From NCBI GenBank assembly GCA_028554795.2, contig CM068838.1, positions 130,104,428 to 130,168,427 of the forward strand: DNA of 64,000 nt, written 5' to 3'. Numbering within the stretch: position 1 is the stretch's first letter; each line of letters opens with the position of its first letter. The notes under the pieces are model-generated. The model was not told the origin of the DNA and did not search any database. It saw only the letters and a program-made list of their open reading frames with translations. Positions 34,111 to 43,172 of the stretch are shown here, in pieces. The stretch comes from Sinohyriopsis cumingii. Taxonomy: Eukaryota; Mollusca; Bivalvia; Unionida; Unionidae. Position numbers and translations under genes: made by a program.

Positions 34111-34121
34111 TACAAGGAACT
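34111..34121. repeat. TSD TACAAGGAACT, right of SINE
   Basis: Exact 11-bp match to 33775-33785. Confidence 0.9.
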
Positions 34122-34689
34122 AATATATACAATAATTTGTGTCCTCTGACTCTTGTATTCATAAGCTTTAATTAAATTTCATTCTCATTAATTCTACAAA
34201 TAATTACAATTATGGTGCTGTAATATTCTGCAAAAATCAAGCAAGTAACTTACTGACCTTTTCGAGGCTTAGTCTTTCCTTAGAATCTACCTGTAATGTA
34301 TGCCACCATATTACAAGAGGCTTTTTTCTCAGAGTAAACCCTATTGATCCGAAATCCTTCAAGGCGAATACTAAATAACTCTTACGATTTCGGAAGGTAT
34401 CATTTGGGTCTGAATTATAATCACGCCCTCTATCTCAGTTTTGATTGGATATCGCCGTTGACCGATCAAATAAACCTTAGCAGACAATGTCCTTCTCTCT
34501 GTATGTCAACTTGTGGATGGAAAATAAAATTCCCTGTTTACCTGTGGACTTTCCTTTTGATCCTTGATCTAACCTTTAACACGTACGAGTAATAAGAGCA
34601 AGCTTTTGTTAAGTGACGCGACCGGTCGCGACCGGTCGCCTTCGTCAACTCAAGTTTCCGGTTTCTGGCTGGTCATGATAAATTGCATA
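34122..34689. other. Unique sequence with a 22-bp perfect palindrome
   Basis: No gene seen. At 34618-34639 two ACCGGT sites separated by CGCG form a perfect 22-bp palindrome in otherwise AT-rich DNA. It sits just upstream of the LINE shard that follows and could belong to that element's UTR. Confidence 0.5.
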
Positions 34690-36210
34690 AGTATTCAACA
34701 CTAACCCAGCACAGCAAATCTTCGGAAATCCTAGGCCTCTCAACCAAAAATCACCAAGACTGGTTTGATGAGAACTGCTATGAGATCAAACAATTGCTGG
34801 ATGAGAAACACCGTCTCCACCAAACCTACGTCAACCTCCTCGAATAATGCGTACAAAAATATACGCAGGACATTACAGCAGAAATTTTGTCGTATGCGAG
34901 ACATATGGCTGAGCAACAAAGCTGAAGTATCTAGTGCTACGCAGAGAGGTATGACATGAACCAAAGAGGTCTATCCTTTCTCTCAATCGAAGGAAAGATA
35001 CTCGCCAGAATCCTACAAAACCGCCTCACTGCGCACCTTGACCAGGGACTCCTGCCAGAAAGACGGTGTGTGTTCTGGCACCGACACTGTTCAGTCTATT
35101 GTTCTCCGCCATGTTGACCAATGCTTTCAGAGACGGAGATGTTGGAGTAGGCATCAGTTGCTGTACAGATGGAAAACTGTTCAAACCCAGGAGGCTTCAA
35201 GCAAAAACCAAGGTTCTGACAGACAATATCAGGGAATTCTTATTTTCTCGTGTCTTCGCCCTCAACGCACGTTCAGAAGCCGATCTACAACATAGCGTTA
35301 ATAAGTTCTCCAGCTCCTGCACAAGATTCGGTCTCACCATTAGTACCAAGAAGAATGAAGTTCTGCATCAGCCGGCGTCTGGAAAGCTCTATGCTGAGTC
35401 CAACATCACCGTCGCGTCAAAAAACTCAGCGTAGTGAACCGCTTCACCTACTTTGGCAGCACACTGTCACATAGCGTCACTATTGACGACGAAGTGACCT
35501 CCGCATTGCCAGAGCCAGTTCAACTTTCGGCAGACTGTTTGCCGACATCTGGAATAGATGAGGCATTATCATTCAAACCAAACTAAAAGTCTACAGGTAG
35601 TTGTGCTCCCACACTACTTCACACATGCGAAACGTGGACTGTGTACCAAGGTCACGCCAGGAAGCTGAACTACGTTCACACTACAAGTCTCAGGTAAATC
35701 CTCAACATCAAGTGGTAGGATAAGGTTCCATACACTGAGGTATTCGCCCAAGCAGTTCTACCCAGCATCCACACCATCCAGATGCAGTCTCAGCTAGGCT
35801 GGGTGGAGCATGTTGTACGCATGCCAGACCACCGGCTGCCTAATAGACTCTTCTATGGCGAGCTACAATAATGACAGCAATCCCAAGGAGGTCAGAAGAA
35901 ACGCTTCAAAGACAATCTGAAAGCTGCATTGAAAGCGTTCAACATAAACCCTGATTACTGGGAGCAAACAGCAAGCGATCATGTCACTTGTCGTTCCTTT
36001 GTGATCAAAGGATCCAAGTTATGCGAATCTAGCAGGATAGCCGTTGCAGAGCTGAAGAGGCTAACCCGAAAAGTGCGTGCCATAAACATTCCTGGAGATG
36101 TCCCACTCATCTCTTGTCCCTTATTCAAACGAACATGCCGTGCAAGGATTGGCCTCATCAGCCACCTGCGTACGCACAAAACAGAATATGCCAATCCAGC
36201 CTTCGGATGA
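34690..36210 (+). pseudogene. Second LINE type: endonuclease/RT polyprotein remains with C2H2-like C-terminus
   Basis: Pieces in shifting frames are collinear with a different non-LTR ORF2: DWFDENCYEIKQLLDEKH and RGLSFLSIEGKILARILQNR. These are followed by an RT block (VLAPTLFSLLFSAML), the segment DLQHSVNKFSSSCTRFGLT and a C-terminal run 35929-36210 ending IGLISHLRTHK. The last part is a decayed C2H2 finger (the second Cys appears as Phe). Internal deletions remove motif A and most of the YxDD region. This family resembles the endonuclease-RT proteins often annotated in invertebrates as craniofacial-development-protein-2-like; the clade is not certain. Dead. Confidence 0.75.
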
Positions 36211-36658
36211 CTAGAGTGGTCCTCGTCGACTCAACAGACGAACAACACAATTCCGCGGCAATCTTCAGAGATTGAACACAAGGCCGTTGTAATATTCCCA
36301 AGACAGTTAGACTATAGCTTATACATCATTTTACCTGGGTCTTAGCAGACATGATACTACTCCAGGTTCGTTCGGAATACTAACTTTAGTGCATCACACG
36401 ATCCTACGATCGACCAGTCTTTCCCGATGATTTTACCTATTTTGGGGTTGTATGGATGGTAGGTCAGGATAAATGTATCCTATCAGTTTTTTCCTTCTAT
36501 AAATATTTTATTAGGTGATTGCTGTTTGATTGTTTTGCCTTTTGGTTCCCTCCGCTATCAGATGTATCTTGTAGTCTAGGTTAATCAAAGGTTTTTATAA
36601 TTCTTCAGACCTTTATTGGAATGTTTCTTTGTCGGAGGAAATTCTGCGTATTCTCAAT
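36211..36658. other. Unique sequence, no gene seen
   Basis: Possible 3' UTR of the LINE shard at its left edge; nothing else recognisable. Confidence 0.5.
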
Positions 36659-36669
36659 GCCTGGCTATA
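36659..36669. repeat. TSD GCCTGGCTATA, left of LINE copy 7
   Basis: Exact 11-bp match to 57396-57406, 20.7 kb away, which ties the two halves of copy 7 together across the Maverick. Confidence 0.9.
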
Positions 36670-37223
36670 ACCGCCTGCGGGTCCGGGGTTGTAGAATTGG
36701 CCCGACGTGCCTCGCTACGTGTCGTAAAAGGCGACTAAGTAGAGGCAACCTGTTTGCCGTAGGTTGCGTCCCGTGTCGGAGGAGGAAAGGATCCTGGTAG
36801 TTGAGCAGAGGCTTTCCATGCAATACACTACTTTGGCCTCTACTTCTCCTAGACGGGTGGTCGGGATGGGCCCGGTTCCGACAAATCGGCTGGTCACGCC
36901 GAGCCCTAGGAAGTCTTTATTTTCTCTTTCACCTTCTTTATCTGTCTGCTCGTATCTCTCTTGATACCACCGTTGCCCCTATATTCTATTCCTTTATCTT
37001 TCCTTTTTCCAAGTCTTAGAAGACTTCCTAGAAGGCGGTGACTTAACGGGTCAATCGGGGGGTAATTTTACCGACCTTAGAAATTGGCGACTTCAGGGTC
37101 AATCAAAGGTAATTTTATCAACTGAGTATGGCATCTGTGTATCCCTGGCACTTGAAAAGTGTCCCCTTGTTGGGCTCCTTGGTGGGTGGGGAGCACGGGT
37201 GCTGAATGTTTATTCAAGCCATC
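36670..37223 (+). promoter_or_regulatory. LINE 5' UTR, copy 7
   Basis: Collinear with the 5' UTR of copy 2 with few changes; it starts immediately after the 11-bp TSD with ACCGCCTGCGGGTCCGGGG. Confidence 0.65.
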
Positions 37224-38390
37224 ATGGATAATTCCAAAAAAAACAAAACATAAACGTACCAAAACTGGATCAGAGTCGGATGATGAGCCATGTAGTGTGG
37301 AATCCTTTCCTCGCTTCATGGTCATCCAATCGAAAGACGAGGCTAAACAACTTGCTGCACTATCGCCATTTATAGTCGAAAAGACTATACTTGGATTAGT
37401 CGGCAAGCCGAAAAGTGTCAAAAAACTAAAATCAGGCGGCCTACTTGTAGAGTGTGGCGAAAAGCACATACTGAAAATATCTAAAAAATGAAAACCTTTC
37501 ACGATATTCCAGTAACCTGTTTCGCCCACTCTACATTTAATACATCAAAAGGCGTCATTCGTTGCCGTGACCTAGCAGGAGTCAGCGACAAAGAAATCGT
37601 CGAGGGCATGAAAAATGAAGTTGTCACTGCAGTCCGCAGAATTCGTATCAAACGAAACAACAATCTGCAGGACACCAACACTATTATACTCACCTTCAAT
37701 ACGCCAACAGTACCTAAAGTGGTCAAAGTTGGCTTCCGACAAGTTAAGGTTGAGATATATATACCCAATCCCCTCCGATACTACGAATGTCAAAAATATG
37801 GTCATCATGAAGACCGATGCTCCAGAAGCCAAATATGTGGCCGATGTGGAGACCCCTCTCACCGGGAATCCGAGTGTGAAGCCAGCCGACATTGCGTAAA
37901 CTGCGAAAAGGAACACCATGCTAATTCAAAATATTGCGATACATGGAAACAGGAGAAGGAAATCCAAAGGATTAAATACACATCCAACATTCCTTATCCA
38001 GAGGCCAGGAAGCTTGTTCAAGCTAGATCACTCCCCGGGCCATCCTTCTCAACTGTAGTGAAGAGCAGCCAAAAAGCAACGAAAGACGCACAAACTCAAA
38101 CAAACCCACCTGAATCCCATTCCGACTCGAACATCCCGCACTACAAACCCCAGAAAAATTCAACATCGACACAAACAACATTCAACAATACTGCACCACC
38201 AAGATCACCAAACAGTAAGAAAAAGTTGCAAACAAATAGGCAGCAAAAGGGGTCTGATGACCCCATCAAGCTGCACAATAAGTTTGGAGACTTGGAGGAC
38301 ATGGATGCAGAAGAATCTGCTACATGTCCTCAAGGTGGCTCCAGACCTAACAACAAAAAATACACCCAAGTACTTCCTCCAGATAAATAA
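37224..38390 (+). pseudogene. LINE ORF1 pseudogene, copy 7
   Basis: The ATG at 37224 (MDNSKK) is followed within ten codons by a frameshift at an A-rich run. The next open piece encodes SESDDEPCSVESFPRF and ends at 37491. A second lesion near 37455 shifts into the long frame 37488-38390, which encodes the central block, two full zinc knuckles (CGRCGDPSHRESEC, CVNCEKEHHANSKYC), a first knuckle with Cys changed (YYECQKYGHHEDRC) and the Gln/Thr-rich tail. A product from the ATG is not possible. Confidence 0.85.
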
Positions 38391-38452
38391 CCAAACAGAT
38401 TGCCTCCACGAAAGGTCTAACCTAGCTCCAGAATCTGTAATATAAAGTTGTA

Positions 38453-40802
38453 ATGAAGAACACCATCTTACAATGGAACTGTAGAGGACTTAAAGCCAAC
38501 TACCATGATATTCTTCTGCTTTTAAACGAACATGATCCTGCTGTACTATGTCTTCAGGAAACATTTTTGAAAAATACGGATAACATCACACTTAAAAACT
38601 ACTCCCTGTTTAACAACTACTCTCAAAATGTTGACAGGGCCTCAGGGGGAGTCTCTGTTATTGTAAACAACAGAGCCCCTCATAGCATCATACCTTTAAA
38701 CACAAAGTTACAAGCCATTGCTGTAAGCGTCACTCTACATCGAGTGATTACATTTTGCTCTATTTACTTACCACCAAACACTAAACTAGTACCAAACGAA
38801 TTAGACGACCTTGTTCAACAGCTTCCCGCGCCATTTGTTTTACTCGGGGATTTTAATGCCCGTAACATTTTATGGGGATCGAATCATAGAAGTGACAGAG
38901 GTCACAAAGTTGAAGACCTTATTTCTAGACACGATCTGTGTCTATATAATACCAAAACACCTACATATTTACACCCAGGCACGGGTACATACACATGCAT
39001 CGATTTGACAATTTGTTCTCCTTCGCTGCTTTTGTACTATGAATGGAAGGTAGCTGATGACCTTCACAGCAGCGATCACTTCCCAATCTCCCTTGTAAAT
39101 CATAACTCTACAATTGATGAAGGAATTCAACAATGGAATTTAAAGAAGGCCGACTGGACTAAATTTGAAACACTCTGTAAAACTAGGCTGAATGCAGATA
39201 CAGTTTTCAATGTTAATGACCTCATTCAGCATTTTACATCTATTTTAATAGAGATTGCAGAAGAATCCGTTCCCAAGTCCTCTCCGTATTGTAAAAGAAC
39301 CCAAAAACCTTGGGTCACTAAGGAAGCCATTAGACTACGCCGAGAAGCATTAAAAAAATTTAACAATCATCCGACGCCCGAAAACTTAAATATATATCGC
39401 ATCGTCCGGGCCAAAGCTCGCCGCACAATCAAAAAAAGTAAAAGAGCATCATGGAAGAAATATGTTTCTTCTTTAAACTCTCGTTCCTCTGTTAAGAAAG
39501 TTTGGGACACTATACGCAAAATAAACGGAAAGAGAAAACAAAACCCTCTCCGACATCTGACACTGAACAATAACAACTTTAGTTCAAAACGTGACATTGC
39601 AAATATTCTTGCTGACAGTTTCTCAAAATATTCCTCATCATCTAATTATTCAGAAGCCTTCCGAAAACTTAAAACTCAAAAGGAAAAGTCACGTTTAAAA
39701 TTCACATCTAACAACTCGGAAAATCAGAATCAATTCTTCTCACTATCGGAGCTTAGGGAGGCTTTAGATAAGGCCCATGATACATCCGCTGGGCCTGACG
39801 AAATACATTACCAGTTTTTAAAACACCTTCCAGAATCATCATTAACATCTCTTTTGAAACTCTTCAATGATTTATGGATTACTGGTAATGTACCAAAAAT
39901 CTGGAAAGAAGCAACTGTAATACCAGTCCCCAAACCCGGTAAAGACAGCGAAGACCCCAACAGCTATCGACCAATTGCACTCACAAACTGTGTGTGCGAA
40001 ACAATGGAACGAATGATCAATTCTCGGCTTGTCTGATATTTGGAAACTAACAATTTAATATCTCCTTTCCAAAGTGGCTTTCGATATGGCCGTAGCACCA
40101 ATGATCATCTGGTTGGACTGGAAACATTTATTCGCGATGCATTTATTAAGAAAGAACATTTAGTAGCGGTTTTCTTTGATTCAGAAAAGGCCTATGACAC
40201 GACATGGAAGTACGGGATACTAAATGACCTAAACGATCTAGGTCTAAAAGGCCGTCTGCCCTCTTTCATATCCAACTTTCTCTCCGACAGAGAATTCAAA
40301 GTACGAGTGGGCTCTACCCTCTCAGATCTGCACGAGCATGAAATGGGTGTGCCCCAGGGCAGTATTTTATCTGTGACGCTCTTTCACATCAAAATTAATA
40401 GCATCACCAAGTGTTTGACTCCTGGTGTGGATTGCTCGTTATACGTTGATGATATGTTATCGATCAAAGCACATGCATACAATTGAAAGACAACTGCAGC
40501 AAAATATAAACAAAATTCAAAATTGGGCCAATGCAAACGGTTTCAAATTCTCGAAATCATAAACGGTATGCATGCATTTCTGTCAGTTACGAAAACATCA
40601 CAATGAACCCAACCTCTCGATGGATGGAACACCTATTCCAGTTGTTGAGGAAACCAAATTTTTAGGTATAATCTTTGACAGAAAACTGACCTTTATTCCA
40701 CACCTAAAGAACTTAAAAGCTAAATGCTTAAAAGCACTTAACCTGCTAAAAGTATTAGCGCACACTGACTGGGGTGATGATAGAAAAGTCATCCTAAATT
40801 TA
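38453..40802 (+). pseudogene. LINE ORF2 pseudogene, copy 7, 5' part (cut by Maverick)
   Basis: Open from MKNTILQWNCRG to the stop at 40034-40036 (527 residues: intact endonuclease and RT fingers), then open again 40040-40486 with motif A (FFDSEKAYD, where Leu is Ser) and YVDD. An 8-nt deletion after YVDD shifts the frame, and an AAA-to-TAA change adds a stop at 40559. Homology breaks at the Maverick TSD. The lesions do not depend on the insertion, so ORF2 may already have been dead. Confidence 0.88.
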
Positions 40803-40809
40803 TGCAGAA
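40803..40809. repeat. Maverick target duplication TGCAGAA, left
   Basis: Matches 55789-55795. Uninterrupted copies of the LINE suggest an empty site of the form TTTATGCAGAACGTTT. Because of bases shared with the TIR the duplication can be read as 5 to 7 bp; 6 bp is usual for Polintons. Confidence 0.85.
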
Positions 40810-41043
40810 AGCAGCAGGGAAGTTCTACAGACCAGACGTTCCAGACCAAATAAAGCCTCCTACGAGAACTTTCTCCGTAGAAGCCTCAGATTTCAAAAAT
40901 AAGCCTTCCTACGAAAATTAATTTGCGTAAATTCACTCCCGACTGCAATTTTTTGTGTGCAAATTCAATGGTTCTAGACAAGGATTTTAGGGGGGGGGAA
41001 ATTTATTCTGGTGTCGATGAAGTTTTCGAAGATTTGGCTGCGA
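40810..41043 (+). repeat. Maverick left terminal inverted repeat
   Basis: About 234 bp matching the reverse complement of 55554-55788 with scattered substitutions and small indels. It begins AGCAGCAGGGAAGTTC and contains a G9 run. Divergence between the two TIRs is modest. Confidence 0.93.
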
Positions 41044-41046
41044 GTT

Positions 41047-41697
41047 TCATGAATAAATTTGATCGAGACCGATTCGATATCTACTACGCGGATCATGAAG
41101 ATTAATCGTGATAAAACCATGCGGCGTTGCCTGGGCGCGGCTGAAGAAAATTTTGAATTTGTTTATGTCCATATCGCCGTTGCACCAAGTCTGATGAATA
41201 TTTCTTAGCGTGTGAGTATCGACGCCATTGAAAACCGACAAAATGTTACAATTGTCCCTAATTACCTTAGGAATTTGCGTATATCGCTGCGTCACGTAAA
41301 TCACATCGGTGTTCTTGTGTCGGCCACGCGAGAATATCCTAGCCGGATTAGTTTGCTTATCCAGCATAACATCATCGAAAACGACAAGATTATTAACATC
41401 ACCATCTAAATTTTCCACTGATGGAGTTTCATTGATGTCTGTGATGAATTCGATTGTGCCTTCGTCGGTATTGTCGCTAAATTCCTTTAGTACTTGATAG
41501 CAACGCTGATCATCAACGGACGGTGCAACCAAATACAACTTATCCCATTTTAGCCATCGCATTATCAAATTTAGCAACAATTGCGTCTTTCCAGAACCAG
41601 ACGGGCCAATAATTATCATCCTTATCGAATTTGGTAACACCGCGTTGTGTTTCGCTTGCTCGCGTTTCTTCGTGGCTGAAAAATCAATTACATTCAT
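41047..41697 (-). CDS. DNA-packaging ATPase (FtsK/HerA, A32-like)
   Basis: 216 residues from the ATG at 41697 (MNVIDFSATKK). The frame is open 44 codons further upstream, but that leader is not family-like and would overlap the divergent zinc-ribbon gene. Walker A is GPSGSGKT near residue 28, Walker B is LVVFDDV, and the segment FSRGRHKNTDVIYVTQRY follows as the arginine/sensor region of A32-type ATPases. Established role: pumps genome DNA into preformed capsids. The stop lies just inside the left TIR boundary. The start codon overlaps the possible start of the opposite-strand gene (CATG at 41695-41698), implying a shared divergent promoter. The length is typical for Polintons. Confidence 0.9.
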   Translation of the reverse strand: MNVIDFSATKKREQAKHNAVLPNSIRMIIIGPSGSGKTQLLLNLIMRWLKWDKLYLVAPSVDDQRCYQVLKEFSDNTDEGTIEFITDINETPSVENLDGDVNNLVVFDDVMLDKQTNPARIFSRGRHKNTDVIYVTQRYTQIPKVIRDNCNILSVFNGVDTHTLRNIHQTWCNGDMDINKFKIFFSRAQATPHGFITINLHDPRSRYRIGLDQIYS

Positions 41698-41710
41698 GTT
41701 ACTAGAATAT

Positions 41711-41887
41711 ATGAATCTATATTGTGTTAAGTGTCGCACGCGCACAGCTACGATAAATCCAACCGAAATCGTCACACGCAATAACAGAAACGCAATTGCA
41801 GGAGAATGCGAAGTTTGCAAGACACGCAAATTCAGATTTGTAAAAAAAAAAATAGAAGAACCGGAGGAGACATTACCGCCTCCTTGA
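41711..41887 (+). CDS. Small zinc-ribbon protein, DUF5679-like
   Basis: About 58 residues from MNLYCVKC at 41711; an ATG five codons upstream is possible. Two CxxC pairs (CVKC and CEVC) about 35 residues apart define a zinc ribbon, followed by a basic stretch. This compact domain resembles DUF5679, seen in Polintons, adintoviruses and some other DNA viruses (family knowledge; not searched). Its end overlaps the PLA2 frame, and an A11 run lies in the overlap. In related elements I would expect it to be the N-terminal part of one protein with the PLA2 domain, so the stop at 41885-41887 may be a lesion. Function unknown. Confidence 0.7.
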   Translation: MNLYCVKCRTRTATINPTEIVTRNNRNAIAGECEVCKTRKFRFVKKKIEEPEETLPPP

Positions 41888-42222
41888 AAAATCTACCTGG
41901 GCTGCCTTGGGCAAAATATCCCGGAGAAAAGCATCTACCAGGATACAATTACTGCGGACCCGGCACAAGGCTCGATATAAGACTCAACAATAATAATCAA
42001 CCAAATCCCGGCGAAGATCCAGTAAACGCCATCGATAACGCGTGTTACTATCACGATCTTGCGTATCGCAGCGGGGATTTACAACAAAGGCATCTCGCTG
42101 ATATTAGGCTAATTCATGCAATAGACGCAATTCCTGACAAAAGTTTCAAAGAAAAATTGGCAACTTGGTTGATAAAAGGCGCGATGAAAGGTAAATTAGT
42201 ACTCGGTGCTGGTAGATTATAA
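41806..42222 (+). CDS. Parvovirus-type phospholipase A2 domain protein
   Basis: The frame opens at the ATG at 41806, but the PLA2 domain itself begins near residue 32 (GLPWAKYPGEKHLPG). It has the calcium-binding loop YCGPGTRLD and the catalytic His-Asp pair in YYHDLAY. It ends in a hydrophobic/basic helix and a Gly-rich tail (LVLGAGRL). In parvoviruses the equivalent domain is virion-borne and helps escape from endosomes; a similar role here is inference. The integrase ATG overlaps the TAA by one base. The first ~30 residues read in another frame than the zinc ribbon they probably derive from. Catalytic residues are intact. Confidence 0.85.
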   Translation: MRSLQDTQIQICKKKNRRTGGDITASLKNLPGLPWAKYPGEKHLPGYNYCGPGTRLDIRLNNNNQPNPGEDPVNAIDNACYYHDLAYRSGDLQQRHLADIRLIHAIDAIPDKSFKEKLATWLIKGAMKGKLVLGAGRL

Positions 42223-43172
42223 TGGAGCAGATATATTATTCTCCGCGAGGATTCTGGCGAGGAAAATCAGCAATAGCCAAACTCGCCAAGGCCGCTAAAG
42301 TAAAAGAATCCGTTGCTGAATCGTGGCTATCGAAACAGGCAGTCTGGCAAATATATCTCCCTCCGCCTAAGAAAATACCGTACGCGAGTTTCACTGTCAG
42401 CGTACCCAACGAAGTCCATCAGGCTGATCTTATGTTTCTTCCTTACGATACCGTCGACGGAGTCACATATAAATACGTGTTAACGGTTGTTGATATCGCA
42501 AGCAGATACAAGGAAGCCGAGCCGTTATCGAATAAAACAGCAACGGAGATCGCTAAGGCGTTTAGCGAAATTTATTCACGATCTCCATTAACATGGCCGA
42601 AGCTTCTCCAGGTTGATCCAGGTCGAGAATTTCTTGGCGCGGTTACTTCACTGATGAAAAAGAATAATGTTAAAATCCGTCGCGGTATTGTAGGTGTTCA
42701 TCACAATCAAGCTATCGTTGAGAGATTCAACAAAACTCTTGCAGAACGATTATTCGGATATCAGTACGCGCGTGAATTTATTCAAGATAATCGATCTCAC
42801 GATTGGGTAACAAGATTACCTCACGTGATTAACGCACTAAATAACGAAGTAACACGAACAATAGCAATGAAACCCGCAATTGCAATTACAAAACCGAATA
42901 TACCCCTAAAGCGAGATTCCACAATTCCGCCTGTGCTAGGTAGCGTCACGGTCAGGTATTTATATAAAGAAGGCGAGGTTGAAGGAGGCAGAAAAAGAGC
43001 AACCGATCCAAATTGGAGCGTAACAACACACAAAATATCAGCCGTAACAAGATCATCGGGAAGACCAGCAATTTATTTCCTAGATTCGCTAGCGCCACAA
43101 CGCGGATTTACCAAGGAAGAATTACAAATAATACCGAAAGTTACTCAACTACCGCCAGCGTCATTAATGTGA
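42222..43172 (+). CDS. Retrovirus-like (RVE) DDE integrase
   Basis: 316 residues. An N-terminal helical region (about 1-55, GFWRGKSAIAKLAKAAKV) replaces the usual HHCC finger. The catalytic core follows, with Asp in VHQADLMFL, Asp in LQVDPGREF and Glu in NQAIVERFNKTL, a complete DDE triad. The C-terminal part (VRYLYKEGEVEGGRKR...DPNWSV) looks like an SH3-type or chromo-like DNA-binding tail, as in Polintons. Role: integrates linear element DNA, giving the short target duplication observed. It overlaps the PLA2 stop by one base and is convergent with the polymerase-helicase gene, overlapping by 28 bp. Intact. Confidence 0.93.
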   Translation: MEQIYYSPRGFWRGKSAIAKLAKAAKVKESVAESWLSKQAVWQIYLPPPKKIPYASFTVSVPNEVHQADLMFLPYDTVDGVTYKYVLTVVDIASRYKEAEPLSNKTATEIAKAFSEIYSRSPLTWPKLLQVDPGREFLGAVTSLMKKNNVKIRRGIVGVHHNQAIVERFNKTLAERLFGYQYAREFIQDNRSHDWVTRLPHVINALNNEVTRTIAMKPAIAITKPNIPLKRDSTIPPVLGSVTVRYLYKEGEVEGGRKRATDPNWSVTTHKISAVTRSSGRPAIYFLDSLAPQRGFTKEELQIIPKVTQLPPASLM

